From positions 1,825,501 through 1,889,500 of the forward strand of contig JADJWQ010000006.1 of NCBI GenBank assembly GCA_016716265.1: 64,000 nucleotides of DNA, in the 5' to 3' direction. Made by a program: the position numbers and the translations under genes. The DNA comes from Planctomycetota bacterium. Its GTDB lineage: Bacteria; Planctomycetota; UBA1135; UBA2386. Below the pieces are notes generated by a model. It made no database searches and was not told the DNA's origin. It worked only from the letters and a program-made list of their open reading frames with translations. Positions 44,437-53,409 of this stretch are shown in pieces (the first letter of the stretch is position 1; each line of letters starts with the position of its first letter).

Positions 44437-46728
44437 TCACTGCGGCGAGCGGGCGACGCGGAAGCCCGAGCCCTCGTTCGAAGCCGTCGGGGCGCGACGG
44501 TAGCGGAACGACACTCGACAGTAGGACTCGTCGAGGTACCACGATCCGCCTCGCAGGACCCGAGGTGCACCGGGAGCGGGATCCGTCATCACATCGGGGC
44601 GGGCCCCTCCGGCATAGCGGGCGTACTCTTGCGAGTCGTAGCCCGATGCACACCACTCCCAGACATTGCCGATCATGTCGTACAGCCCGAACCCGTTCGG
44701 AGGAAACGAGCCGACCGGCGCACTGACCAGGTGGCCATCGCCATCGCCGTAGGTATTCGCCCGCGTGCGCAGCTCGGCGACCGAGTCGCCCCACGGGAAG
44801 CGGGTCGTCGCGCCTGCGCGTGCGGCGTACTCCCACTCGACCTCGGTCGGCAGCCTGAGCCCGTGGGCCTCACAGAACGCCGCGGCATCGTCCCAGGTCA
44901 GGCGCACGGCTGGCTGGGGATCACCGTCGAGACGATCGAGGGTGCCATCGACTCGGGAGGATGCACCACTGTCGTGGTCCGCGCGCCAGCGACGATACTG
45001 CCCGTTGGTCACCTCCGTTCGCCCGAGATAGAAGGGGCTCGCGATCTCCACGTCGTGCGTCGGTCGCTCGTCGTCGTCGGCGCCGAGGTCGCCCGGACTC
45101 GCGCCGCGTCGGTAGCTCCCCGGCGGGATCAGCGCCATCTCGATTCCCGACCTGCGGTCCCTGACCAGCCACGGCAACGCTGCCTGCACGATGGCTTGCC
45201 GCGCCTCCACACCCTCGACGATCGCCGGATCGGGCTCGATCCGCACGACCTCGGCCCACGATTCGACGGCCGAACGCAGCCGGGCTTCCGTCGCCGCCGC
45301 CGCAGCGACCTCCCGCTGCTGATCCTGCTCCAGCTCGCGCCGCGCCGCACGCACCGGTTCCGCGACCGGTTCCACGATGCGGAACGCCTCCGTCGCGTCG
45401 CCCTGGTCGGCGCGCGCGTCGGCGCGCGCGAGGGCCTCGCGAGCCGCGGCGACCGGCACGGGCTCGTCCCGCCCGAGGGCGGTCGCCAGCCGGCCCGCCT
45501 CGGCGAGTTCCTGAACGAGCGCAGCACGCGCGCCGTCCCAGTCCGGACGCTCCGGCCTCCGGCCGTCCGAGTCGGAGCCGCTCAGCGCGACCGCGAGCCC
45601 TCCACCGAGCGCGGCGACGGCGACCAGGGCGAACTCCCAAGCGCGCCAGCCGCGTCGGTGTCGACCGGCTGCGACACCGCCACGGCCGCGGCGCCTGCGG
45701 CCCCCGCTCCACGCCTGCTCCAGCGCACTGCGGAGCGCACCGATGTCCGTGAAACGCTCGGTCGGGCTCTCGGCGAGCGCGCGATCGATGACCCGGGACA
45801 GGGCGACAGGGACGTCCTCGCGCAGATCGGTCGCGGCCTTCGCGCGCCCGGTGGGGAGCTTCCCCGTCAGCATCTCGTACAGCACGACGCCCAACGCATA
45901 CTGATCCGCACGCGCGTCGATCTGGCCTCCCTCACGCAGCTGCTCGGGCGCCATGTACCCCGCGGTGCCGATCGCCGCGCTCACCATGGTGAAGTGGCTC
46001 GTCGACACCAGGCGTGCGATCCCGAAGTCCAGGAGCTTCACCGTTCCGTCATCGCAGAGGAACACGTTCGCCGGCTTGATGTCCCGGTGCACCGTCCGGT
46101 GGTGCGCGTGCTCGAGCGCGTCGCACAACGCGCGGGTGATCCCGAGGGCCCGATCCAGAGCCAGCGGTCCCTCCTCCAGCAGCTCCTGCCGCAGCGTCCT
46201 CCCCACCAGCAGCTCCATCGTGAGGAACAGCAGACCGCTCGACTCACCGACGTCGAAACAGTTGACGATATTCGGATGCGACAGCGCCGTGCTGATCGCG
46301 GCCTCGCGAAGGAAGCGAGCGCGCGCCTCGGGATGCAGGAAGTCGGGGCGGATCGTCTTCAACGCCACTTCCCGTTGGAGCTGGTGGTCGAAGGCCGCGT
46401 AGACCTCTCCCATCCCACCGGCTCCCAGCCGGCGACGGATCTCGTAACGGCGCCCGAGCCTCGCGCCAACGGCGAGCAACGCGGGTCCGGTACCCGGCGG
46501 AAGATCCGGTGTCGTCGACCAGCTGCCGGGCGCCCGCGCGCCCCACGTCAGAAACAGCTGCTCGAGCTCGTTCGCCTGCGACTCGATCTCCTCGCGCTGC
46601 GCGGTCGTCGTCGCCTCGAAGGCACGTCGACGTAGCTCGCGCAGTTCTTCCAACGCCTTACTGGCGACTTGATCACGGGTCGCCGACGAGTCGAGCCCGA
46701 GCCTCGATCGCAGGCCGTCGTCACTCAT
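44437..46728 (-). CDS. Serine/threonine protein kinase fused to an FGE-sulfatase-type domain
   Basis: The start at 46728 gives 763 residues. The kinase domain (about 95-370) has the Gly-rich loop GAGGMGEVY (102-110), Lys124, HRDIKPAN (214-221), DFG (234-236) and APEQL (260-264 region). A membrane helix follows near 385-400 (EFALVAVAALGGGLAVALSG), so the kinase is cytoplasmic and the rest is outside. After a coiled stretch of about 110 residues comes an FGE/SUMF1-like domain (about 525-763): IPPGSYRRGAS, TEVTNGQYRRW, RLPTEVEWEYAARAG, NVWEWCASG, LRGGSWY. The active-site cysteine equivalent in the GGSWYLDESYC stretch is present only once, so sulfatase-activating chemistry is doubtful. Likely sensor/signalling role. 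Confidence 0.92.
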   Translation of the reverse strand: MSDDGLRSRLGLDSSATRDQVASKALEELRELRRRAFEATTTAQREEIESQANELEQLFLTWGARAPGSWSTTPDLPPGTGPALLAVGARLGRRYEIRRRLGAGGMGEVYAAFDHQLQREVALKTIRPDFLHPEARARFLREAAISTALSHPNIVNCFDVGESSGLLFLTMELLVGRTLRQELLEEGPLALDRALGITRALCDALEHAHHRTVHRDIKPANVFLCDDGTVKLLDFGIARLVSTSHFTMVSAAIGTAGYMAPEQLREGGQIDARADQYALGVVLYEMLTGKLPTGRAKAATDLREDVPVALSRVIDRALAESPTERFTDIGALRSALEQAWSGGRRRRGRGGVAAGRHRRGWRAWEFALVAVAALGGGLAVALSGSDSDGRRPERPDWDGARAALVQELAEAGRLATALGRDEPVPVAAAREALARADARADQGDATEAFRIVEPVAEPVRAARRELEQDQQREVAAAAATEARLRSAVESWAEVVRIEPDPAIVEGVEARQAIVQAALPWLVRDRRSGIEMALIPPGSYRRGASPGDLGADDDERPTHDVEIASPFYLGRTEVTNGQYRRWRADHDSGASSRVDGTLDRLDGDPQPAVRLTWDDAAAFCEAHGLRLPTEVEWEYAARAGATTRFPWGDSVAELRTRANTYGDGDGHLVSAPVGSFPPNGFGLYDMIGNVWEWCASGYDSQEYARYAGGARPDVMTDPAPGAPRVLRGGSWYLDESYCRVSFRYRRAPTASNEGSGFRVARSPQ

Positions 46729-46874
46729 GGCGGGCAGCGTCCCGCCACTGACCGACCGGGTCAACCGGCCGGTGGGATCGGGCCAAGACGGTTCGAGGCG
46801 CTGCTGGCCGCGGGTTGTTCCTGATTCCCTCCTGGCGTGACAGAAACGACCCTCCCGCGCGAGGCTCGGAACTC

Positions 46875-47576
46875 ATGCAGATCTCCGATCGACCGCTCGA
46901 CGAGGAAGCCCGGCTCGCCGCGCTCCGGGCGTACGGGATCCTCGACACCGACGCCGAGCGCGACTACGACGACCTGACGCGCATCGCGGCCGGGATCTTC
47001 CAGGTGCCGATCGCGATCATCTCGCTCGTCGACGCGGATCGACAGTGGTTCAAGTCGAAGGTCGGCATCGACGCGACCGAGACACCCCGCGACATCGCGT
47101 TCTGCGCGCATGCGATCCTGTCCGATCAGACGTTCTTGGTGCGCGACGCCGCTCGAGACGCTCGCTTCGCCGACAATCCGCTGGTCACCGGCGCGCCCTT
47201 CGTCCGCTTCTATGCTGGTGCACCGCTGGTCGCGCCGGGCGACCTGAAGCTCGGCACCTTGTGCGTGATCGACACCCGACCGCGGGACCCGTCCGACGAG
47301 CAGCTCGACACGCTGGGTGCACTGGCGCGTCAGATCGTGAACCTGCTCGAGCTCCGCCGTGCGTCCTCGGAGCTCGCCGCCGCGCTATCGCGCGTCCGCC
47401 TGCTGTCGCACCTGATCCCGATCTGCGCACACTGCGGGATGGTCCGCGACGAGCAGGCCCACTGGCACGACCTCTCGCACTTCGTCGAGTCGCACACGGG
47501 CGCCGCCTTCTCGCACGGCATCTGCCCACGCTGCATGCAGGAGCACTACGGCCACGTGATCGGCGGCGACGGTTAG
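46875..47576 (+). CDS. GAF-domain protein with C-terminal zinc-ribbon-like motif
   Basis: The ATG at 46875 gives 233 residues. A GAF domain spans about residues 25-165 (DDLTRIAAGIFQVPIAIISLVD, then RFYAGAPLVAPGDLKLGTLCVID). The C-terminal 50 residues carry CAHCGMVRDE and CPRCM, a pair of CxxC motifs that looks like a zinc ribbon; similar tails (PICAHCG.RDE) occur in response-regulator proteins. No kinase or output domain is visible. It may be a small cytoplasmic sensor that binds a ligand through GAF. It is divergent from the kinase-FGE gene with 146 nt between starts. Confidence 0.85.
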   Translation: MQISDRPLDEEARLAALRAYGILDTDAERDYDDLTRIAAGIFQVPIAIISLVDADRQWFKSKVGIDATETPRDIAFCAHAILSDQTFLVRDAARDARFADNPLVTGAPFVRFYAGAPLVAPGDLKLGTLCVIDTRPRDPSDEQLDTLGALARQIVNLLELRRASSELAAALSRVRLLSHLIPICAHCGMVRDEQAHWHDLSHFVESHTGAAFSHGICPRCMQEHYGHVIGGDG

Positions 47577-47780
47577 CCCGCTCGATGCGGCCCGACCGTA
47601 CCGGCAGGCTCGAAGTCGCTCGCGATGCCGCTGCCGGGCTCGTCACGGCCGGCAGCAGGCTCGGGCGCGCGGCACGGCCTGACGCGGAAGTGGGCGATGC
47701 CGGAAACACCGATCGCATTCCCTGCGGAGTGCGCGAAGATGCCGGGTGAGCCATCCGCTCGACCCGTCCCGGGCACTCCC

Positions 47781-48818
47781 ATGAAGCTCCGCCATCTCGT
47801 CGCGCTGTCCGCGCTCTGCTGCGCATCGCTCGCCTCGATCGCCCTCGGCCAGGGGCAGCCCGAGCCGTCCCCGGAGGCACAGCGATTCACGCGCCTGACC
47901 GGTCGCTTCGCCGGTCGGGGCACGACGCAGGTGCCGGGCTTCGGCGAGGTCCGCTGGACCGCGCGCGCCGAGGCGAAGCTCGTCCTCGGCGGCTTCTTCG
48001 TGCACGAGCGCACCGAGATCGACGCGGGGGCCCCGATGCCCCTGTGTTTCGAGGGTGTCTATGGCTACGACGCGGCGACGAAGCGATGCGTCACCTACGG
48101 CGTCGACAACATGGGCCAGCCCGCACTGTGGGCCGAGGTCGTGTGGGTCGGCAACGACGTGCTGGTGCAGAACACGACGCAGGTGATCGACGGCGTGCCG
48201 AAGCTCGTGCGGGCAACCTGGAGGTTCGACGACGGCGGCTACGACTTCGAGGTCGAGAGCGCCACCGGGTCCGAACCGTTCGGCGTCGAGATCGCGGGTC
48301 GCTTCGACCGGACGGACGACGAACTCCGATTCACGACGCCGCAGCCGTTCGTCTCCGGCAAGCCGGTGCCCGCCGAGATGCGCCGGCTGACCGCGATGAC
48401 GGGCAGCTACGCGACGACCGGCTGGATGGTGCTGCCCGGCGCGGGTCGCATCGAGCTGACCGGGACCGAGACGATCGAGTCACGCGTCGGTGGCCACTGC
48501 GTCGTGATGCACCAGCAGGGGCGCGCCGGCGACGGTCCGGGCTGGGAAGGACTCACCTTTGCGACCTGGAACGACCACGACCAGCGCTACGATTTCGTCT
48601 GGTTCGACAGCAACGGCACGGTGTCGCTCGCGCAGAGCCATTGGCGAGACGGACGCTTCCTGTCGGTCGGCCTGAACCAGTGGCTGGGGCAGCCGATGCT
48701 GAACCGCTCGGTCCTGGTGCTGAAGGACGGCCGGCCCGCCGTGATCGAGGGCCACTCGATCCTCGGCTTCGGGGAGCCGGAGCACTCGTTCCACATGGAG
48801 TACGCGCCCGCCCGCTGA
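47781..48818 (+). CDS. DUF1579-like secreted protein with two repeats
   Basis: The ATG at 47781 gives 345 residues with a signal ending near IALGQ. It resembles DUF1579: FTRLTGRFAGRGTT at the start, LGGFFVHERTEID, and FEGVYGYDAATKRCVTYGVDNM. The second half has a related pattern (RLTAMTGSYATTGWM and FATWNDHDQRYDFVWFDSNG), so the protein may be a duplication of the fold. DUF1579 proteins are secreted and of unknown function; their fold resembles lipocalin-like barrels. It stands 204 nt after the GAF gene and converges on mntP. Confidence 0.78.
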   Translation: MKLRHLVALSALCCASLASIALGQGQPEPSPEAQRFTRLTGRFAGRGTTQVPGFGEVRWTARAEAKLVLGGFFVHERTEIDAGAPMPLCFEGVYGYDAATKRCVTYGVDNMGQPALWAEVVWVGNDVLVQNTTQVIDGVPKLVRATWRFDDGGYDFEVESATGSEPFGVEIAGRFDRTDDELRFTTPQPFVSGKPVPAEMRRLTAMTGSYATTGWMVLPGAGRIELTGTETIESRVGGHCVVMHQQGRAGDGPGWEGLTFATWNDHDQRYDFVWFDSNGTVSLAQSHWRDGRFLSVGLNQWLGQPMLNRSVLVLKDGRPAVIEGHSILGFGEPEHSFHMEYAPAR

Positions 48819-48833
48819 CGCAGCTGCGCGCGC

Positions 48834-49400
48834 TCAGGCAGCGAGGTGTTGCACCAGGATCCGCACGCCGAGCCCGATCAGCACGAGGCCGCCGAGCGCC
48901 TCCGCGCGGTGCGCGAGCCGCGCGCCGAGCCGCCGGCCGACGACGACCCCGGGGACGCAGGCGACGAACGTCGTCCCGCCGATCCACGCGCAGGCAACGC
49001 CGATCGGCACGTCGAGCACCGCGAGCCCGACGCCGGCCGCCAGCGCATCGATACTCGTGGCAAGCGCCAGCGCCAGCAGCACCGGCGTGCGCAACGGGTC
49101 GCGCCGCAGAGGTGAACCGTCGCCGACGCCACCGCGTGCCTCGATCAGCATGTGCGCTCCGATCCCGGCCAGCAGCGCGAACGCGATCCAGTGGTCGAAC
49201 GCGGTGATCGCATCGCGGAACGCCTGCGTGCCGGCCCAGCCGAGCGCGGGCATGCCGGCCTGGAACAACGCGAACACGACCGGCAGCCGCAGCATCCGCC
49301 GCCACGGCACGCCCCGATGGACCACGCTGCTCGACACGCAGACCGCGAACGCGTCCATCGCGAGGGCGAGACCGGTGAGCAGTAGCGCGGACCAGGACAT
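48834..49400 (-). CDS. mntP: Manganese efflux pump MntP
   Basis: This 188-residue protein has six membrane helices and the MntP pattern: MSWSALLLTGLALAMDAFAVCVSS at the start and a second copy LLALALATSIDALAAGVGL in the second half, each with an Asp in the helix (MDAF and SIDAL) as in the family. It exports Mn2+ when levels are toxic. No recognisable yybP-ykoY riboswitch was found in the upstream sequence. It converges on the DUF1579-like gene with 15 nt between stops. Confidence 0.95.
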   Translation of the reverse strand: MSWSALLLTGLALAMDAFAVCVSSSVVHRGVPWRRMLRLPVVFALFQAGMPALGWAGTQAFRDAITAFDHWIAFALLAGIGAHMLIEARGGVGDGSPLRRDPLRTPVLLALALATSIDALAAGVGLAVLDVPIGVACAWIGGTTFVACVPGVVVGRRLGARLAHRAEALGGLVLIGLGVRILVQHLAA

Positions 49401-50019
49401 CGGTGCCGGGGATGCAAACACGGCGCGTCGCGGTACGCCAGCACATTGCGCCGCCCGGTTCCGAGGTCCGTACGGAAACCGTGAGCACCTGGCCCGTGGA
49501 CCAGTCACGACGCGCGAGAGAAGCGCCGGCTGCCCTTCTCTCGGTCGTTCCGCTAGCGCCGGAGCACGGTATGTACGAGCGCTCCGGCCCGCATCGCAGG
49601 TGAGCCGGGCCACTGACGGTCGACTCGCCCGTCGCTCATCTCGCGCCCGACCCGGACCCGCTCCGGCGAAACCGTCCGCTCGTCTTCGCCCGGCCAGCCG
49701 TTCGGCCGCCGTCCGGAAGGCAGTGCGACGTCGAGCCCTGCCCCGCGACCAACCTGCCGCGCACCGCGAGGTCCCGGCGGCGGATCTCGGACCCCGGCAG
49801 GGAATCCGACTTCGCGTGCCCTGATCTCGGCTGTCGCCACCGCGGTGTCGACCGGGCACTCCATCCCGGAGGTCGGGTGCACCGACCGGATCGGAAACGC
49901 GGTTCGCAATCGGGTGGTGACCCCCTGAAGAGACACGTCAGGGACCTGTTCCGGCACCTCGGGTTCTTCCGTTGGGGGCCCGGACACCGATTCGGCCGAT
50001 CAGCCCACGAGGCATCCAT
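49401..50019. other. Intergenic 619 nt without a recognisable gene
   Basis: No frame here reads as a plausible protein on either strand. The only structure I see is a hairpin at 49558-49588 with an 8-bp GC stem (GCCGGAGC and GCTCCGGC) around a 15-nt loop. Sequence is less codon-biased than the neighbours. It would contain promoters for mntP (leftward) and the gene at 50020 (rightward). Confidence 0.6.
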
Positions 50020-50460
50020 ATGTTCCAAGGACGCCGCCCCGCGCTCAGCCGAGCGCTCCTCACCGTGGCCACACTCGCCACGGCCACGCTGCCTTGCGCC
50101 TGCGCCTGGACGCACTGCACGCACGACTACCACGGCGACCTGGAGATCACCCCAGGCACCTACCTCACCCGACCCGCGACGCGAGTCGGATCGGTGAAAG
50201 CCCACAAATGGGTGGTGAGCACGCTGTTCGGACTGATCGACCTCACGGACGACTCCGGTGCGGAGCTGGTGGCAGATGGCGCGGTCGATTGCTACGGCGA
50301 AGGGGTCGTCGGCGTCACCCAGGTGGAGATCGTCGAGCAGCGTTATCTGCTACCTGACGTCTTGTGGATGCTGACGTTCGGGCTGTTCTCCTGCCATTCG
50401 CTGACGGCATCCGGGGAAGTCCACACGGCCCCGGACGTCCACCAGGGAGGTGACTCGTGA
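50020..50460 (+). CDS. Small exported protein, first of a coupled pair
   Basis: An ATG at 50020 gives 146 residues with a hydrophobic N-terminal signal ending near TLPCAC. That cysteine context is not a standard lipobox, so it may be secreted rather than lipid-anchored. The rest has RVGSVKAHKWVVSTLFG and VTQVEIVEQRYLLPDVL, but no family is recognised. Two further Cys in the signal region and Cys in LFSCHSL could form disulfides. The stop overlaps the GTG of the next gene by 4 nt (GTGA). Confidence 0.6.
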   Translation: MFQGRRPALSRALLTVATLATATLPCACAWTHCTHDYHGDLEITPGTYLTRPATRVGSVKAHKWVVSTLFGLIDLTDDSGAELVADGAVDCYGEGVVGVTQVEIVEQRYLLPDVLWMLTFGLFSCHSLTASGEVHTAPDVHQGGDS

Positions 50461-50924
50461 CTGCCGTCCGGACGCTCCTTCACGCCGCTCTGGTCGTCGC
50501 GGTGCTCCCTTCCTGCACGCTCTTCGTTCCCTCAGCAGCACTCGTGCCCGTGGGTGCATTCGATGCGATGACCTTCGAGGATCGCAATCGCATACATCAC
50601 TTCCATCCGATCGCCGGGAGCAAGTCCCAATACGACGGACTCTTCTTCGGTGACGCGCATTCCGGATCCGACGAGGACTTGCGAGTGTCCTCGCGAGGCA
50701 GCCCCGCCACGTCGTACTTCGGCCGCACCGACCCGTGGCTCGCGGATCGAGCGGCGATGAGGAGCTCGATCGACGAGCACGGAGTCTCGCTCACTCGGCC
50801 ACGACTGTTCGAGCTCCGTCACGGAGAACGGTACTGGGGGAGCTGGCTCCATGGCCTGTTCACACCTCTCCCACCCAATGCGGAAGGTGCAGTCTGGATC
50901 GAGTCGAGCTCCCGTCCGCGCTGA
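50457..50924 (+). CDS. Small lipoprotein, second of a coupled pair
   Basis: A GTG start overlaps the previous stop and gives 155 residues. The signal ends in VLPSCTLF, a plausible lipobox (LPSC). The mature part includes FEDRNRIHHFHPIAGSKSQYDG and FELRHGERYWGSWLHG. No family is recognised. The coupled start and matching signal type suggest it works with the preceding protein at the envelope. Codon use is less extreme than in the flanking core genes. Confidence 0.6.
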   Translation: MTAVRTLLHAALVVAVLPSCTLFVPSAALVPVGAFDAMTFEDRNRIHHFHPIAGSKSQYDGLFFGDAHSGSDEDLRVSSRGSPATSYFGRTDPWLADRAAMRSSIDEHGVSLTRPRLFELRHGERYWGSWLHGLFTPLPPNAEGAVWIESSSRPR

Positions 50925-50990
50925 AGAACCGGTGGTGAAGTCTGCGACTCGGGCCACGCCTGTCCGGCGGCAGCGGCGTGTGCTCGCCGC

Positions 50991-51383
50991 GTGCTGCGGA
51001 CCGGCTCGGTCGAGGCGGCGGTCGCGCCTCTCGACGCCGCCGACCCGGGCTGGGTCGGCCAGAGCATCCTGTTCGCCGGCGGGTAGTTGCGAGCGCGGAT
51101 CGAACGAGCGCTCGCGGGGCTCGACCACATCGACCACGACGTGCTTCGGCTGCGCGAGGAAGAGACGCTGGACGTCCGGACAATCACCGCGCGGCTCGGC
51201 CATCCGAGCGAGGTCACCGCGCGCTCGCGCCATTTCCGCGTGCGAGCGCGAGACGCGGATGATGGTCGGGCACGACGACCACCGTCTGGCCGTTGCCGAT
51301 CCAGCCTGGCAATACGCGCCGGTCGACGGTCGACGCCTCGTCATCGTCGTCGACATCGCCGAAGGGTGTGGATCTCGTATTGA
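50991..51383 (+). pseudogene. Possible decayed sigma-70-family fragment with in-frame TAG
   Basis: A reading frame from a GTG at 50991 is broken by TAG at 51084-51086 and continues to 51383. After the stop it reads LRARIERALAGLDHIDHD, VLRLREEETLDVRT and ITARLGHPSEV, which follows the helix-turn-helix spacing of sigma region 4 (VLxLRxxExLxxxxIAxxLG). The end is Arg-rich and unlike a protein. The part before the stop is short and not recognised. It could also be chance; confidence is low. Confidence 0.28.
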
Positions 51384-51398
51384 GCGAAGCCGCTCTTT

Positions 51399-52856
51399 TC
51401 ATGCCGCGAGCGCTCGGACGGCGGTCCGCTGCGTAGCGAAGAACCGCGACATAGCAGCGTCCCATTGGTGGCTGAGCGCGAGCGCGCGGAGCTTGATCAC
51501 GTGGTCGCCGGTATGCTGCTTCCAGCGCGATCCGGCGCGCTTCATGCGCACGCCGATGAGGCTCTTGCAGGTTGCCTCGACGGTTCCGCTGCCGATCGGC
51601 AGCCCTTTGGCGCGGGCGCCGGCGTAGTTCATGCGGTGCGCATGATTCGTGAGGTAGGTGATGGCCTCGTGGATGGGGCCGTGCTTGACCACGCTGCCGT
51701 CGACCGGGTCGCACCAGTGCGGTTCGAGGTCGGCGAGAATCTGCGTGACGGCGTCCTTCCTGCGCTCGAGGAGCCGGCGCCAGCCAGCCACGACCGCTCG
51801 GCTTTCGGCGCCCTGGATCGCCTCGGCTGCCGCGGACAGCTTCTCGAGGACGTGCCAGAAGTCGACCATCAGATGGCGCGGACCTAAGAGGCTTTCCGGG
51901 AAGCTCGACTCGAGCAGGTTCCACATCTCGTGAGCCCCATCAGCGAGTAGCTGAAGTCGCAGCTCGGGCTGCTTCTCGCGCAGCCGGTAGACCACGTTCG
52001 CCATGGCGTTGCACACGTCCAAGGGGTCGATGCCAGGCATTTGTCCGAAGCGCATCGAGTAGAGCGCTCGGCCGTTGCCATCGTGCAACGTGACGGTGCC
52101 GCAATGCGCCATGTGGAAGACGCGCGTGATCTTCGGCGCGTTCCTCCTGGGCCGACCGGGCGGCCGCGGGATGGGCTCCTCCATCGGCACGCTCGCCCGG
52201 TCGAGCGATACCGAGATCGCGCGTGCCTCAGCCGGGATCTCGAGGCTGCTCACGATGGCGTCCTCGATGTTGACCTGGTGACGAAGGTACAGCGCCCCGA
52301 GCTCATGCGGCACGCGCTCGAAGCTCGCGCGAGAGTAAGGAAACCAACGAATCTGCTTGCCGCTCTGCTCACCCTCCCGCGATGGCGCCTTCTGCAGCTC
52401 GAAAGCCATCGCCCCGGCCGTCTGCGGTAGCCAGCCGTCGCCGATGGCGCCCGCACGCAGGCTGATCGCGTCCACCGTCGGTGCGTTGCCCTCGCCGAGC
52501 GGACGATACAGCGCACGTCGCACCTCGACGGTCCCCGCGAGCGATCGGGCCCGGCCGTTGCCATGCCCGACCCGCGTGAAGGTCTTGCCGTCGATCTCGA
52601 CTCGCGGCGCGTCGACCTCCAGAGCGCCGAGCATGACCGCGTGCGCATCCCGCTCCACCGCGCCGGTCAGCTCGGCGACCATGACCTCCGAGACCGCGTA
52701 GTCGATCGCCTCCCGGCCTGCCGCGCCACTTGCGGCGCGCGATGCGACCGCGGCGCACAGCGCCTCGATCGAACCCACCATGCTCTTGCACGCAGCCGGC
52801 ACCGCGACGACGATCAGGTCTTCGACGGCGCCCCTCCCAGGACGCTTGGTTTGCAT
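51399..52856 (-). CDS. ISKra4-like family transposase
   Basis: This 485-residue protein resembles ISKra4-family transposases. The DDE-like core has LLADGAHEMWNLLE, VDFWHVLEKLSAAA and the C-terminal block GLPIGSGTVEATCKSLIG with MKRAGSRWKQ. The N-terminal part (MVAELTGAVERDAHAV, EVDAPRVEIDGKTFTRVG) fits the family. It looks intact. Codon use is less GC-biased than the neighbours, suggesting recent arrival. Inverted terminal repeats were not found by eye, but a 14-bp perfect palindrome lies upstream at 52902-52915. Confidence 0.9.
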   Translation of the reverse strand: MQTKRPGRGAVEDLIVVAVPAACKSMVGSIEALCAAVASRAASGAAGREAIDYAVSEVMVAELTGAVERDAHAVMLGALEVDAPRVEIDGKTFTRVGHGNGRARSLAGTVEVRRALYRPLGEGNAPTVDAISLRAGAIGDGWLPQTAGAMAFELQKAPSREGEQSGKQIRWFPYSRASFERVPHELGALYLRHQVNIEDAIVSSLEIPAEARAISVSLDRASVPMEEPIPRPPGRPRRNAPKITRVFHMAHCGTVTLHDGNGRALYSMRFGQMPGIDPLDVCNAMANVVYRLREKQPELRLQLLADGAHEMWNLLESSFPESLLGPRHLMVDFWHVLEKLSAAAEAIQGAESRAVVAGWRRLLERRKDAVTQILADLEPHWCDPVDGSVVKHGPIHEAITYLTNHAHRMNYAGARAKGLPIGSGTVEATCKSLIGVRMKRAGSRWKQHTGDHVIKLRALALSHQWDAAMSRFFATQRTAVRALAA

Positions 52857-52915
52857 CCTGCATCCGATAGGGGAGGGGCGTCGTTTTTGCAGTTCTTTTT
52901 ACACAAGATCTTGTG
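51399..52915 (-). mobile_element. Insertion sequence of the ISKra4 type, ends not defined
   Basis: The transposase and about 60 nt upstream form a unit of the size expected for an ISKra4 element of about 1.5 kb. The upstream 60 nt are AT-richer than surroundings and end in a palindrome CACAAGATCTTGTG (52902-52915). No matching inverted repeat or target-site duplication was seen, so the limits given are only the visible part. Confidence 0.5.
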
Positions 52916-53409
52916 CTCGCTCCCCGCTCCCGCCGCGCCCCTTGGAGGCCGCGCCGCGCCTCACTCAATCCGAGAGCCACACCCTCGCCGAACTTCGGGT
53001 CGCCCGTGAACGCGTCCGACAGTCGCGAGTCGACCTGCGGTGGCCGGACCCGGTCATCGACGACGATCCGAGGACGCGCGAGTCCACCGCAGCGCGGTCG
53101 CACGAGCGACGCTCGGTGCGGTCGTGCCAGAGGGTCGCAGACCACGTGCTTGGCGTGCCGAGACGCACACATGTCGTCCATATGGCACGTGCGCCGCGAC
53201 ATCGGCCTGTCGCGGGGCTGGCTCACCCAGCTATCGGGTACTTTCGCCCGATCGGCCGCGGCCCGACCCTCCTGCCGACGCGCGCGAGCCCCTCTACGCT
53301 TCCTGCGCGCCGGTGCCTCGCGTCCGCGAAGCGATGGCGCGCGTCCCGACGGCCGGCGGACGATGCTCGGCGATCGTCCGCGGACCGTCGATCGGCAAGG
53401 AGAGCTTCA
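52916..53409. other. Intergenic stretch beyond the insertion sequence
   Basis: About 490 nt separate the visible IS from the next gene. No frame on either strand gives a plausible protein. It probably contains the IS end and the promoter of the gene at 53410. No repeats longer than about 10 nt were noticed. Confidence 0.5.

Noticed and set aside
49401..49600. Possible manganese riboswitch (yybP-ykoY type) upstream of mntP
   Set aside because: I looked on the minus strand for the characteristic conserved loops and did not find them in convincing order; the sequence is GC-rich leader only.
51360..52930. Terminal inverted repeats and target duplication of the ISKra4-like element
   Set aside because: Comparing both flanks by eye gave no matching ends longer than a few bases.
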